Below, piece after piece: positions 51,277 to 63,249 of a stretch of 64,000 bases of DNA. The notes beneath the pieces were generated by a model. The model was not told the DNA's origin. It saw only the letters and a program-made list of their open reading frames with translations, and ran no database searches. The stretch's first letter is position 1. Each line of letters starts with the position of its first letter. Source of the DNA: Rhyacichthys aspro (taxonomy: Eukaryota; Chordata; Actinopteri; Gobiiformes; Rhyacichthyidae). The stretch is taken from the NCBI GenBank assembly GCA_036850595.1, contig CM072156.1, positions 16,316,326-16,380,325 on the forward strand, in the 5' to 3' direction. Position numbers and translations under genes: made by a program.

Positions 51277-53866
51277 ATGAGAAGAGTCACATTATTTGTT
51301 AATGGGACGTCTAAAAATGGCAAGGTGTGTATGAAGGCGCTAGTGAAGGTTTATTTATTCAGTGTCAAACTCGGGCCTTGTGTACTTCACAGAGGTTACG
51401 CGTTTAATTACAGCTGTATGACATACTGATTTTCATTTTTATATGTTAACCGTGAAAATATATGGCTATTGATTTTTGATTCACATTGCTTTCTCGTTTT
51501 GTGAACTATAGGATTAGGGATACACCAACTGTGACATGGTCATGAGCCAATTTAATAAACATAAGAACAGTTATTGATTTTAATTGTTTTTGTCTTTATA
51601 GGTTGTAGCTGTGTATGGGACCTTGTCAGACTTATTATCTGTAGCAAGCAATAAGTTAGGAATCAAAGCCTCCTGTCTGTACAATGGAAAGGGTGGTCTC
51701 ATAGACGACATTACCCTTATTAGGTAAGCCCACAGTTTGACAGTCACTAACTAGACTAACTATGTTGAGAAAGATTTCCATAATACAAACGTAATCCTCT
51801 TTTTTCCCCATTTATCCAATAGAGATGATGACGTGCTGTATGTGTCAGAAGGGGACCCATTTATTGGTAAGTGCTCGTAACTGCGGGTTGATCATCTGTT
51901 GAAAATTCCCTAAACAAAAATACATTTCCCAATAACTTTTTCAGATCCACAAAATGAAGTCAAGCCCACAACAGAGCTACAGGGAGCACACACTGACTGG
52001 CTGACCCTGAATATTGGTGGCAGAATTTTCACTACAACCAGGTAATTGTGATGTTGTACAGTGGTCATTTTAAACGTGTTTAGAGTTTGTTTCATTTCAT
52101 TACTTATTTTTCTTATAGGAGCACTTTGGTCAGCAAGGAGCCAGACAGTATGCTTGCTCATATGTTTCGAGAGAAAGGTAACAATATAGTGAAATTGAAG
52201 TAGTTGGTTTGCTAATGGCTGCTACAAAACAGAAAAAAGTTTCTAAAATGTCTTCTAAAATGTGAAATTTTTATCTTCAGATGTGTGGGGGAACAAGCAG
52301 GATGAAAATGGGGCTTACTTAATTGACCGTAGCCCTGAATACTTTGAACCCATCCTCAACTACCTGAGGCATGGGCAACTCATCATTAATGAAGGCATCA
52401 ATATTCGAGGTACGCTTCCTGAACCTCTTCACAATCGGTTGAATTTAGAGATATGTTTGAACAAAACTGTGAAATCCATGTGTTTTTCTAGGTGTGCTTG
52501 AAGAAGCTCGTTTCTTTGGGATTGAGCAACTTGCTGAACAACTTGAAATAGCACTTAAGGTATGTGCCTTGGGTGTGGTTAGTCTCTCTTCAGTTTATAC
52601 TGACTTTTTACCATCCTTATTGTTTATCTACAACAGAATACGCAACCACCTGAAGACCATTCTCCCATTTCCCGCAAGGAATTTGTTCGTTTTCTTCTGG
52701 CGACACCCACCAAGTCTGAGCTTCGCTGCCAGGTATATGTTAAAGTTGTTACAGCCATGACAACAATGTGTAATGAATTTACTAAAATACTCAACTATTT
52801 TCTTTTTTAGGGTCTTAATTTCAGTGGGGCTGATTTGTCTCGACTTGATTTGCGTTACATCAATTTCAAGATGGCCAATCTGAGCCGCTGCAATCTCACA
52901 CATGCAAATTTATGTTGCTCCAATCTGGAACGGGCTGATCTTTCTGGAGCCAACCTGGATGTAAGTGCAAACTTTTTTCACCAATTTTGTTTAGCTTATA
53001 ACATTTTTATGGCTTATTTTATTCATTTATACCTCAAACTTCTGTTGTATTGAACAATTAAGTTTAATATACGCTACAATGTACCACAGTTATTGATTAA
53101 CTGCTATTGTTTGCTTTTTGTTTTTCTTCTGAAGGGTGCTAATCTGCAAGGAGTGAAGATGCTGTGTTCCAATGCTGAAGGTGCCTCCCTCAAAGGATGT
53201 AATTTTGAAGATCCATCTGGACTTAAAGCAAACCTGGAAGGTAAAACATTGTAATAAGACTGACAAAATACATGTCCTGTTTTTTTTTTAAATTCTGTCT
53301 TTCCTTTAGGTGCTAACCTGAAAGGTGTCGATATGGAAGGTAGCCAGATGACTGGTATTAACCTGCGTGTGGCCACTCTCAAAAACGCAAAACTGAAGAA
53401 CTGTAACCTGCGGGGAGCCACATTAGCAGGGACCGATCTCGAGGTGAGTGGTGTTTGGAAAAAGGATTATTTTTTTCAAAACGCATTAGAAGAGTCATGT
53501 TGACCCAGGTGGCAGCTTGTCCGTTTAGCAGCAGTCACAACCCAAAAACCTTACAGTCGAACTCACATTATGCAGAGTTTGAAAATATTCTTTAGATGAA
53601 AATTTTAACAATTACTCTGCTAGCTATCCTTCAAATCATGTGTTATGGTTAGACTTTGCTTTGATTGTCCACATTTTTATCCGAATGAATATAAACTATG
53701 AGGTTCAGAATGTAATCACTACTCTCTGGTTTTTGTGCCCTTCTTGCAGAACTGTGACCTGTCAGGCTGTGACTTACAAGAGGCCAACTTAAGAGGTTCC
53801 AACGTAAAAGGAGCCATTTTTGAAGAAATGCTGACACCCCTGCATATGTCCCAGAGTGTCAGATAA
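51277..53866 (+). CDS. kctd9: KCTD9, BTB and pentapeptide-repeat Cullin-3 adaptor
   Basis: Twelve exons: 51277-51324, 51602-51723, 51823-51866, 51945-52041, 52119-52177, 52281-52409, 52492-52559, 52637-52732, 52811-52960, 53135-53240, 53310-53443, 53750-53866; 1170 bases, 389 aa plus stop, the same length as human. The N-terminus MRRVTLFVNGTSKNGK and VVAVYGTLSDLLSVA form the doublecortin-like/KHA segment. The BTB/T1 domain (about 88-190) has DWLTLNIGGRIFTTTRSTL, GAYLIDRSPEYFEPILNYLR and EEARFFGIEQLAEQL. Residues about 225-375 are pentapeptide repeats of the A(D/N)LxX type (ANLSRCNLTHANLCCSNLER, ADLSGANL, LRGATLAGTDLE), forming a right-handed beta helix. It ends MLTPLHMSQSVR. KCTD9 oligomerises and is proposed as a Cullin-3 substrate adaptor. 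Splice junctions are all GT-AG. Confidence 0.97.
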
Positions 53867-55235
53867 CTCTACAGAAGTCCACTCTCTTTTCCTAACTGCT
53901 TGGTTCCTGCACACTGTCCCTTATTCCTGTACTGTCTGCTCTACTTATTAGGAGTACAGATAGGTGTATGGCTACCCCGGCATTCCACTTGTATCACGTT
54001 AGCTTTAAATATCTTGCACTAGAGTTGATGCAGGGTTGCCACTGTGTGTATGTATAAATGTTCAGCTGCATGCATCACCAAAACAAAGTAATCTTCCTAG
54101 TCTATGTACTTGTGTCTGGATGCAACCCATTCATTACTTTAATATTTTATATAATTTATAATCACCTCATGTTACTTGACTCATTAATGGGAGTCCATAC
54201 CAGAACATGTTTAAAGTAGCTTTACTTAATGCTGCTGCACCCTAAATAGCCATGTACGTTTCTCTCTGTGTGACTTATTTTGCTGGATATAATATATTTT
54301 AAAAAAGTAATGCAAGCCAAAGCCATACAATAGCACTGTCTAAAAGGCTAGAAGTGCTGTGATTGCACCATAAAACTATGCGACAGGCTAGTTTTAAACT
54401 AAGCTTGGGTATGCAATATACCTTTTCCAGCTGTGATTTTTCTCTTGTTTCTTTCCTGAAACATACATTCTTTAAAGCTTTTCCTTCTTTTTTGTGCTCT
54501 GTGAATCTACCTCTTTTATTAGTAACCCATTGTGAGTGATTCACAATTGCATGCATTTGTGGCGCTGCTTATCGTGAAGGTGGTAGACAATATGTACCGT
54601 GTTTATCTGTATTTCTTTTATGAAATAATAACGTGTGCTTTAACAGGATGTGCTTTGAGGCAATCTGTGTTCTCCTTGTCAAAGTGGGCTTGCCTGAAGT
54701 GACAAACTTTGTATAGTCATATATCACCTGTATATGCTCTCATCCTATTCTATTTGCACAAGTATATGTCGTATCATGTTATTCCTTTCCACCAAATGAA
54801 TTTGGTGCTTGTAATCCTATGTAATTTAAATCCAGTGCTTCCAAAACTTCCAAAAAATCTTTCTGAGTATAGACCAATGATGTCAGTTTTTAAAAGAAGG
54901 AACAATCTCACTTCTGTTGCATGTGTGAAGAGTTTAAACTTTACTAAAGCTGCTCAAATGCAATACTATTTACTCTGTTTAATAGTAGGTACCGAGGCTG
55001 TGAGAATGAACGATGAAGGCAATCATGTTATGTCTTTTACCTTGAGCTGCAACTGTGTTAAAGAGCTACAGTTATTTATTGTGAAAAGCATCTCACTAAA
55101 TGCAAAAGGAGCAAAGGTTGTTTTTTGTTTGAGACGGGGCGCGGCGGCGTCCTCCCTGTCTATGATTATTGCACTTGAGCGTGGAAATATATTTCCATAA
55201 ATGACTGTTATAAATAAACTGCTATGAAGAAGATA
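53867..55235 (+). other. kctd9: kctd9 3' UTR (inferred)
   Basis: A clear AATAAA at 55213-55218 gives a 3' UTR of about 1.35 kb. The open frame at 54709-55200 inside it shows no conserved family and is AT-rich, so it is not called. Confidence 0.55.
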
Positions 55236-55397
55236 ATATCTTTGTCATGTGTTTTTGTTGTAAATCTGATATCTGTGTAAACATAAGCTGACATGAGTCT
55301 TCCCTGGATATTAATTACCAAATTTAAGTTCTCTGCAGGCAGCCAGTAAGTGGTGTTTAATCCCATTTAGTGACCTCCTGCAGTGAAGCTTTGGTCT

Positions 55398-55404
55398 TAT
55401 AAAA
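55398..55404 (+). promoter_or_regulatory. gnrh1: gnrh1 TATA box
   Basis: TATAAAA, about 135 bases before the gnrh1 start codon. A noncoding first exon of about 35 bases (about 55430-55465, donor CAAG|GTAAAA) and a 66-base intron (55466-55531) fit the usual GnRH gene design of four exons. Confidence 0.7.
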
Positions 55405-55532
55405 ACAGGACGATTCATGGGACAAGATAAACATAAACCTGAGAGACCAGTCATCTCAACTCAAGGTAAAAGCATAGCAAAAATGGTTCTGTAGTGTATT
55501 ATGTTTGTTTTTGAATGCTTTTTCTGTTTAGA

Positions 55533-55983
55533 ATGGCGTCTGCTGTGTGGCTGCTGGCATTTGTCTTGATGGCCTCGCAGGTTTACGGTCAGCACTGGTC
55601 GTTCGGACTGAGCCCCGGAGGGAAGAGGGAACTGGACGGCCTTTCACAAACACTGAGTAATGTAAGTATTCATCAGTCACTCGTCCGACTCCTCTCCTTT
55701 TAATCAAACACTGGCTTGTTGTCTTTGGTGCGTAGTTATCAGGTTTTCTCCCACAGATAGTTGAGAGGTTCCAACACATGGACACACCCTGCAGTGTTGT
55801 GGGATGTGGAGAGGAGTTGGCCAAAATGTACAGACTGAAAGGATTTCTTGTGAGTGGTTTATGATTCTGTATTGTTTCCAACGTTTTGATGACGTCAGTT
55901 CACATACATACTTACACGTTTGTTGAACTCCCCAGGGCAATGTGGCAGACATGGAAAATGAACATAGAACATTCAAAAAGTAA
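55533..55983 (+). CDS. gnrh1: Pro-gonadotropin-releasing hormone 1 (medaka/pejerrey-type GnRH)
   Basis: Three coding exons: 55533-55661, 55757-55849, 55936-55983; 270 bases, 89 aa plus stop. Residues 1-19 are a signal peptide (MASAVWLLAFVLMASQVYG). The hormone QHWSFGLSPG follows, then the amidation and dibasic cleavage site GKR, then a 57-residue GnRH-associated peptide (ELDGLSQTLSNIVERF, DTPCSVVGCGEELAKMYRL). The N-terminal Gln becomes pyroglutamate and Gly supplies the C-terminal amide. Phe at position 5 distinguishes it from mammalian and seabream GnRH (Tyr5) and from GnRH2/GnRH3. The encoded hormone is the hypophysiotropic neuropeptide driving pituitary gonadotropin release. The gene lies in tandem just after kctd9, as in human 8p21 where the two are also neighbours. 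Confidence 0.96.
55890..55897. promoter_or_regulatory. gnrh1: Perfect CRE in gnrh1 intron
   Basis: TGACGTCA palindrome inside the last intron of gnrh1. Candidate CREB/ATF site; may be chance. Confidence 0.3.
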
Positions 55984-56666
55984 TTGATCGTTACTGTTTG
56001 ATATGACCTGATGAATTATTAAATCAGCAAATGAAAAGACTGTAGTACTGTTTTTATTTATGGACTTTATTTGCCTGCACAGAATAAGTTAGATTTATTG
56101 CAAGTTTGTTGTCGGAGTGAACCAGAGATGCAATGTCATCCAAACTGAATATTGTTGGGATGACCCTGTCAAAGTAAATATTGATTACAGCCTTAATTTA
56201 ATGTGTGCTATGACTGGATTCATTAGAAGCGAGGGAAGGAAAGTCCCCTTGCCTTTATCTCCGTGCTTCTTCCTCTCCTGTGATCTAACTAACCTGTCCG
56301 TTTCGCATTTATCTTTCCTCTCCATCTATCTGCGCATCTCCCTCCCTTCTCCCTCCACCTAGATACAAATATATCACTGCTGACCTTCACCATCACTTCT
56401 CTGAATCTTTTCCCATTTCGTCCCATTTTTCATGTGTTCCATTTTGTCTGCACACTATTGATGCCTTTCTATAAATCACACCGTTCCTTTACACCACCCC
56501 ACACCACTTTCCCTTCTCCTCTTTGTCTTGTGTCGCTCTTGTGACTTTTAAAACAACCACTTTTACCAACCGTTATGTCTTTTTTTTTAATCTGCAGTCT
56601 GTATCTCTTCTTCATTCTGCTTTCCCTGTGTGTAATCAGGCCTGTTACTGTTATGTCTTTATGTAT

Positions 56667-56682
56667 GGCCACTAGGGGGCTC
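56667..56682 (+). promoter_or_regulatory. CTCF-like motif, forward orientation
   Basis: ggccactagggggctc matches the CTCF core CCACTAGGGGGC with one weaker base at the 3' side. Lies between gnrh1 and the receptor gene. Confidence 0.4.
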
Positions 56683-57517
56683 TAGAAAATAGCAAGAAAA
56701 TGTCTGAACTTTTGAAGTGTGTGTATTTAATGAAGCTCATACTAGTTTGTTGTTGGTGGGAATATGTCTGCTGGGCCATGATGTGTCCCTGCTGTCATTT
56801 TTTTTTTTACAGTGTTTGTTCTCAGTGAGGACATGCATCTGGTTCAATTTATTACTGTGTGTCCACCACCTCAGAGCAATCTCCTATGGATTATAAAAGT
56901 GCTCATTAATGGTTGACCAAGCAGCATGGCATTCATTTGACCAAGCGATACGTGTGATGCCTGTTTGCCAATAGTGTACGGATCGAATATAACAAATCGA
57001 AGTGCATTCATCACCACGGCTTGACAGTGATTCAACAGCCTGTAATATCCTGCAGCGAAGCATATGAGGTGACAACACGCTTATCTTTAATGGAAAGTGT
57101 GTGTGTGGTTTTTTTGTTTGTTTTTTTTAAACTAGTTCAAGCTGTCTGACTGAAACTCGGCAAACACTGCAGACTAGGCGTCCTTCCGCGGGTTTCACCT
57201 TCATTATGAGGTTGGAGCAAGTTTCATTGAAATACAAAAGACACCATATGGGTCAAGTGTTGTCTTTCAGAGAAAGTGATTTGATAAGAGGCGTAAAAAG
57301 GACATAAAATATTTACTCTAGATCAATACAGGCCAAAGTCACAGCTCCCTGTGCCCGTCTATTGTAAAACCAAAGCCTCAATACAAGGGACACATAATCT
57401 TCTTCTCATTTACAACAAGAGTCCTTTTTGACACAACAGCAGTAAAAAGACAGTCAAAAGGACAACATGAAAAGGTCTGTCTCCACTTTAGTGTTTCAGT
57501 TCTTTGATTGGTTATGG

Positions 57518-57863
57518 CAGTGGTTCTCAAACCAGAGAGAATCTGACAATCTGACAATCTGAGAAGAAAAACACTTGAGAATCTCTGATAAATACAAAAT
57601 GTAGAACTTTTGATTTGTTCTACAGATTTTCTATAATAAACTTTACTATACCACTGAATGTTTGGACTCACTTCAAAATGTGATTGCAAAGATGCAGGAC
57701 AGCAAACAAACAAATACAAATCAAAATACATTTAATAACATTCATACAGGGAGACAGGTTTGTGTTCATATAAAACTTAAAATGGCATATATCTGTATCG
57801 GCACAAAGGTAGTACTTAGAAAGACAAATATTTTCTGGAGTTTGAAGAGTTTGAGAACCATTG
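57518..57863. mobile_element. hAT-type miniature inverted-repeat element (346 bp)
   Basis: Left end cagtggttctcaaac and right end gtttgagaaccattg are near-perfect 15-base inverted repeats typical of hAT/Charlie elements. They are flanked by an 8-base target duplication, ggttatgg (57510-57517) and ggttatag (57864-57871), with one mismatch. It has no transposase, so it is non-autonomous. Confidence 0.85.
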
Positions 57864-60800
57864 GGTTATAGCATAGTCCTAACCTGGCCAGACAGACCCA
57901 TTGACTTTTTTGCCACGTGAAGTTATTGTAGGAGACTTATATTCGAAACCACACAAGTCACAAAATGGTTAACTTTTCAGAGTTTTCAACCCCTTTTCCA
58001 AACATGTGACTGGAGGCATTAGGACAGGCTGTAGGGGGAGTATAATGAGGGAAGTACCTGTCGGAGACACAGACCCTGCTGCTCCTGTACTCCCACAGCT
58101 GTAAGGCCCGACAGGTTCCTGCGAATTAATCACAGTGGGACCCCTCTGAAAGCCAATGAGCTAATGAAAGTGGACACTGGGCCTTTACCTGAGACGCACC
58201 GGAGCACACTCTTAATGTGTGTAATGAGCCTGATGCTTGTAGACACCGCCTCTATCCTGTACAAAAGAATCAACAAATGACATTTCACATTTTCCAGCAT
58301 AAATATTGCTAATTACACTAATAGTCATTCCAAGTGTGTCGAAAGGCTAATCCATTTAGCAGTAATGTGCTGCCACAGGTTTCTTGCACACAACCAGAAG
58401 CTAAATGTGCTTGGTGTCACCGGTGTCAGCTTTTAGTGTGTTTTATTTGTCTGAGAGGAAAATAGACTTCATCTCGACAGTGGGTTCAGACAGTCTGACT
58501 GATCACTAGATTATAATACACTGTGGATCCAAAAAAGTAACAGCACCATTCCTCGCAATGTGACGAATTGTTTCACTTTTTTACAGCAACAGAGGCAGGA
58601 AAACACGATTTGTTTTATTTGAAATCTATATTACACATTTCAAACTCCAGCCCGTATATGTGTCTAATCTGTCCATTGCACAGCTCACCAATCCACACAC
58701 ATTTCTTACCCTTTTTTCTGTGAGGGGTCCAAGTACCAAATTGTTGGAGGGCTGTGACAAGTGAATCCTCCAGCTCATTCATCTGCCAGCTTCTCGTCGT
58801 ATACGACAGCGCTAATTAAGCCTCATACCTTGCTCTGCCCATTCTCTGCTGCTGAGGAAAACCACCCGGACTATTTTCCTAAATGTATGAACAAAGGTCC
58901 TGCAGACATCCTCCTTCTACTTCTAGTGCACGTGTGAATGCATAGATCCGTGAGAGAATGTGGGGCCAATTCTCCAGACATCTTCCTAAGAACATGTGTG
59001 AAAGGGGCTTCTGTGTGCCAGAACACACTACTAATGAGAACTCACATCTTGCCAGAAACCTTCACATAAACAAATTTACATCACAACTCTTATTGATAGG
59101 CAACAGCCCCATGTGAGTTTGCTGCAGCATTTGTCTCATACATTTTGTTGCTTTAAAGATTGTCTGGTCACTTATAGTTATATTTTTGGACTATGATTCT
59201 GTAAAGTACCCACATTCATGCTCTTCTTACTACTCTGTAATTGCCTTTTAAAGTCCACACTATAAACAGGTGTCCATAAAAGTGCATGACCCGATCTTTT
59301 GAAGTAAGTATAGCTGCTCCTCTGTCAGTCTTTTATAAAGTGCCTTCAATCTGTTGGTTCTGTGTAGCTTGAAGGACCCTCCTGAAACCCCTGAGGAAGC
59401 TGTAACCAGGCAACTAAAGCAGGCTGCCTTTTCTAATCAAAGAAAAAGGAGGGTCAGACTCAGGGGCCACATTTGAATCATCAGAGCAATCTACCCCGTG
59501 TATATGTGTTAATCTGGTCAGACTACAGGGGAAAGAGGCCTGGACCTACCTTAGATTTAGTATTAACATTACATTACATCTCTGGAAATTCAAGTTCAGA
59601 ATGTTTATATATCTGCGCTCAAAGGCAGAGACGCAGCTGAAGTCTACGACATCAATTCTTTGTGTATGACAAAGTGAGCTGATCCATGCATTTGACCCGT
59701 CTGAGCAATGCATTGTACATGCTACAATGTGCTACAACAGCATTGATTAGGATTAGACAATCGCAGTGGCTCCATGTGACCTTTTCTCTGTCTGAAACAA
59801 AAAGATTAGTTGTCTCTTACAAGGGATCAAAGGTCCACCAGGCCGGCGACTGTTTCAGAAGGGAACCAGTATAAAATACTTAAGAATACAATACCACGTC
59901 TCAGCTGCATGTCCTTTTTAAATGATTGCAGCTGGGGAGAGGTATTCACGCATTGAGAAAAGCTTGGGAGCAATACACACTAATCTAAATCTTAATAAGG
60001 GACCAAGGAAGAAGAGGCTAAATTATGAGCTGTGTGGCTGCTTCCAGGCAAAAAATGTGTCTGAGAATTTAATTTCAAAACAACAGCTTGGGGAAATTTC
60101 TGGCCAACTGTGTAGTTCATGTTGTTCCTGTGATCCAGAGAAATATCTTATATGAGAGTCTGTCTAAATTAAAATGCAGAAAGCCAAGATGCTAATCTTT
60201 CTGGAGTGACTCCAATGCACAAAGACTGGCCCTGTGGACTCATTTAGTGTTTGTCTCTGTCAGACAATACCACAGCAACACAGCTCTTTAAATTCACTAT
60301 AGTCCGAGTCCCACTCACTGTCGAGTGCTGTACCTCCGGCATCCTGGTCTTTATTCCAATAGTGAGTGCTGCTTCCTGATTTAGTGTTGGGTTTAAGGGA
60401 CTTAGGGGTGTTATGCTTTGTAACGATGTTTTAGACCGCTGCCACAGAAGCAAACAGTCAGTTAGTCAGACAAGGACCTCTGAGTGCTCTACTGGGGCTT
60501 CCACTGCCCTCAGAGAGTCCTACTTTTTCATCTCTTCACTCGGACACAGCCAATTTCTGACCCATCTTTATTTATTTATTGATATGTTCACTTTTGCAGA
60601 CAGATCTCTCTTTCATGAGTTACCTCTGAATAAATATTCAGCACAGTGCGTCCCTGCTGTTTATGGCACCAAACAAAACACTGATTTATTCAACACTACA
60701 AGCACATCTAAAATGAGCTGTGATCTAAGACTAACCCCTGAATAATGCACAATAAGATGCTGCACTGCATTTGACCTCTGCATGAAACAGCAGGGTTAAA

Positions 60801-62148
60801 ATAATGACTGTCGGGTTTTTTTTTTTTGGTTTTTTTTTTTAAATCTACACAGCCCACATCCAAGTGTTGATTAGCTCATGTTTAAACATGTTAGAATCTG
60901 TGAGGAAATGAATTTCACACTTCACAAAAATGATGCAGTCTGCTCTGGCATTTTATCTTAAATAACAGACATCAGTTGAGTCTCTAAAGCTGACAGTGAT
61001 GAGGATGGACCGACCTTTGAGTTGACCTATAGCCACAACATCAATTCACAATGATGGAAGGAGGATCTCTAATTTATCACCTATCATGTCATCCAATCTG
61101 CAACAAATAAAAGCCAAATAGTACAGCGTAGACTTCATTCTTAAAGATATAATAAAAGTTTAATTCATAACACAAATAGAAATGACAACAAGAATCCCAT
61201 TTTTTAAAATCTTCTATGCTACATAGTGCTCTTATTGCCACAGATTTATAACCGTGTCATATGTTTTTAGTCCATATATGTAATGCACTGTATCCTATAT
61301 GGTTATATACAGTGGAAGAAGTCCTTTACTGCCACTTGTTTTATGGCACTTGATATATGGTTGTCACATTTTATGAGAGAAAACTACCACAGATACACTA
61401 TATATAATGGTTCAAATGGACAGCATGAAAACATACTGTAGGCTAGCAATTGCCAAGGTTCATTATAAAAAAAAATCATTATTGTCTGTGGTGATTTTAA
61501 GCAATAAGAACAGCATTTGATGAAGCAAATAAATCGCCTGGATGAATGCCTGGGGACACATTTACAGCACTAATGGACTTTCAGCCAGTTGTGTAATAAG
61601 CTGCTCTGTCAATAATCATTATCGCATCATGGTTTGCAATCCTTTTACATTTTCATCTATACTAACATCATAGCTAATTTAAGTAAGAAACAATTGCAGT
61701 TTTGTTGTGTCTCTGCCGGGGACAAATAGACGGGGGGCAGCGTGACATGGCAAAACAGCGGATTACAATCCCACAGCTCCAGCATACAACATGACAGAGG
61801 TACACATAGATTACATTACAGACTGTGTCCTTTCTGAAAAGTGAGCACACTAAGACTGTACTGTAGCAGAAGTGCTCTTGTAAAGTGTCTTCAGTTGACC
61901 CCCGTGGCTTGAACTTGACCATCATTTTGTTATGTTCTTCCCATTACATGTCTAAAATAGAGGGCACTGCACCGTGCTGGTTAAGTGTCTCCAGTCAACT
62001 CCCACCGGACCGCAACTGTGAGCTTTATAACTTTGTAAATGTCAGCCTCGCTTTTGCGCGCAGCCAAGCAAGAAAAGCTTTAAAGAATGGTGCAGCAAAG
62101 ACTGGAGAGAGGCCTCGCTAACGTCTTTTGTCTTTCAGTGAAAAGGTT

Positions 62149-63249
62149 TTAAGTATTGGCACTGATTGAACCATTGCTTAGCATTGACCCCTTGGTGACC
62201 TCGGTGCTGACGGTTGAAAGTGGGACGCTCTCATATCTCTCGGTCACCGCCCAGCAGCGACATCGCAATATGGTGGACTTCAGCTGCTTCTGGAAATTGT
62301 TGTTGAGAAAACCGTAAATGATGGGGTTGACACAAGTCGAAGCCATGGCCGTGAGGTGACAGAAGGAGAATATGATGTCGTGGGAACAGGTGGGGAGGGC
62401 CTCGTGGTTCCAGTCAAAAACAGTGTTGAAAATATTGAGGGGGAGCCAGGAGAGAGCAAACGCCACCACTATGGCCGTCAGCATGATGTTGATCCTGGTG
62501 GCACCCTTGTTCTTCTTCTGAGTGTTGTTCCCGCTGCGCTCCACCATCTCCTTTCTCCTCCTCAGACGAAAGTAGATGTGGAGGTAGCACACCATGATGA
62601 GCAGGATGGGCAGGAAGTACTGGAAGACGATCAAGGAAGTGGTGTAGGTTCGCCTCATTGGAATGGAGGGCCACTTCTCCATGCAGATGAGATGGTCACT
62701 GACCGGCAGAGGGATGCTGAGGTTCTGGAAAGGCAAGGTCAAGACGGTGTACGACAAAAAAGGCACCGAGATTAAACACGCAGTGATCCAGGTGACGGCG
62801 ACGGCCAGGTAGGACTGGGCCACAGTGGGCTTCCATCCGGTCGGGTGGACAATGAGCTGGTAGCGCTCCATCGCGATGAGAACAAGGGAGAAGATGGAGA
62901 CGGTGACTGATATGCACTGAACAAAGGGAGTGAGCTTACAAAGGGCGCTTCCGAGGATCCAGTGGTCCATCAGAGTGTAGATAATCGTCACCGGCAGGCA
63001 CACAATGCACATGAGGATATCAGAACACGACAGGTTGGCGATGAGGATGTTGGTGACATTGCGCATTTCCTTGTGTCGTGTGATCACAAACACAAGACAG
63101 GAGTTCCCAATGAGCCCCACTGCCAGGACTGCACTGTAGGCAATGATCAGGAAAGTGGTGCCGCTCACAGACAGCGAGCAGTCCTCAATGGAAAATGACA
63201 TGTCTCTCCACAAAGCATGGTTGTAATAGGCATTGTACTGCAGCTCCAT
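62149..63249 (-). CDS. Neuropeptide Y receptor, Y1 subfamily, probably Y8
   Basis: Single coding exon, 366 aa, class A GPCR for NPY/PYY-family peptides. Seven helices are visible: TM1 GLIGNSCLVFVI with N49, TM2 LSCSD with D77, TM3 ending in ERY (128-130), TM6 SWLP (267-270), TM7 NPIIY (308-312). C104 and C189 can form the TM3-ECL2 disulfide; C330 and C332 are likely palmitoylation sites. FNTVFDWNHE and CHLTAMASTCVNP are diagnostic of the Y1/Y4/Y6/Y8 subfamily. The tail VPLSTVSTEVTKGS resembles Y4. Linkage with fgfr1, gnrh1 and lgi3 (human 8p block, where Y8 is lost in mammals) favours Y8 (Y8a or Y8b) over Y4; this is inference. An acceptor-like TTTTTCAG just above 63402 suggests a spliced 5' UTR exon upstream. 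Expected Gi/o coupling. Confidence 0.9.
   Translation of the reverse strand: MELQYNAYYNHALWRDMSFSIEDCSLSVSGTTFLIIAYSAVLAVGLIGNSCLVFVITRHKEMRNVTNILIANLSCSDILMCIVCLPVTIIYTLMDHWILGSALCKLTPFVQCISVTVSIFSLVLIAMERYQLIVHPTGWKPTVAQSYLAVAVTWITACLISVPFLSYTVLTLPFQNLSIPLPVSDHLICMEKWPSIPMRRTYTTSLIVFQYFLPILLIMVCYLHIYFRLRRRKEMVERSGNNTQKKNKGATRINIMLTAIVVAFALSWLPLNIFNTVFDWNHEALPTCSHDIIFSFCHLTAMASTCVNPIIYGFLNNNFQKQLKSTILRCRCWAVTERYESVPLSTVSTEVTKGSMLSNGSISANT

Larger units (their letters stand above)
55984..62148. other. gnrh1-NPY receptor intergenic interval
   Basis: 6.2 kb without a recognised gene. A gnrh1 ATTAAA-type signal may lie near 56017. Contains a CTCF-like motif at 56667-56682, a hAT-type miniature element at 57518-57863 and poly-T runs around 60818-60840. 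Interval also includes the 3' UTR of the minus-strand receptor, whose end I could not place. Confidence 0.4.

Noticed and set aside
54709..55200. 163-codon open frame on the plus strand
   Set aside because: Lies wholly within the kctd9 3' UTR, before its AATAAA; no recognised domain and composition like surrounding AT-rich DNA.
62356..62775. 139-codon plus-strand open frame
   Set aside because: Antisense shadow of the NPY receptor coding exon.
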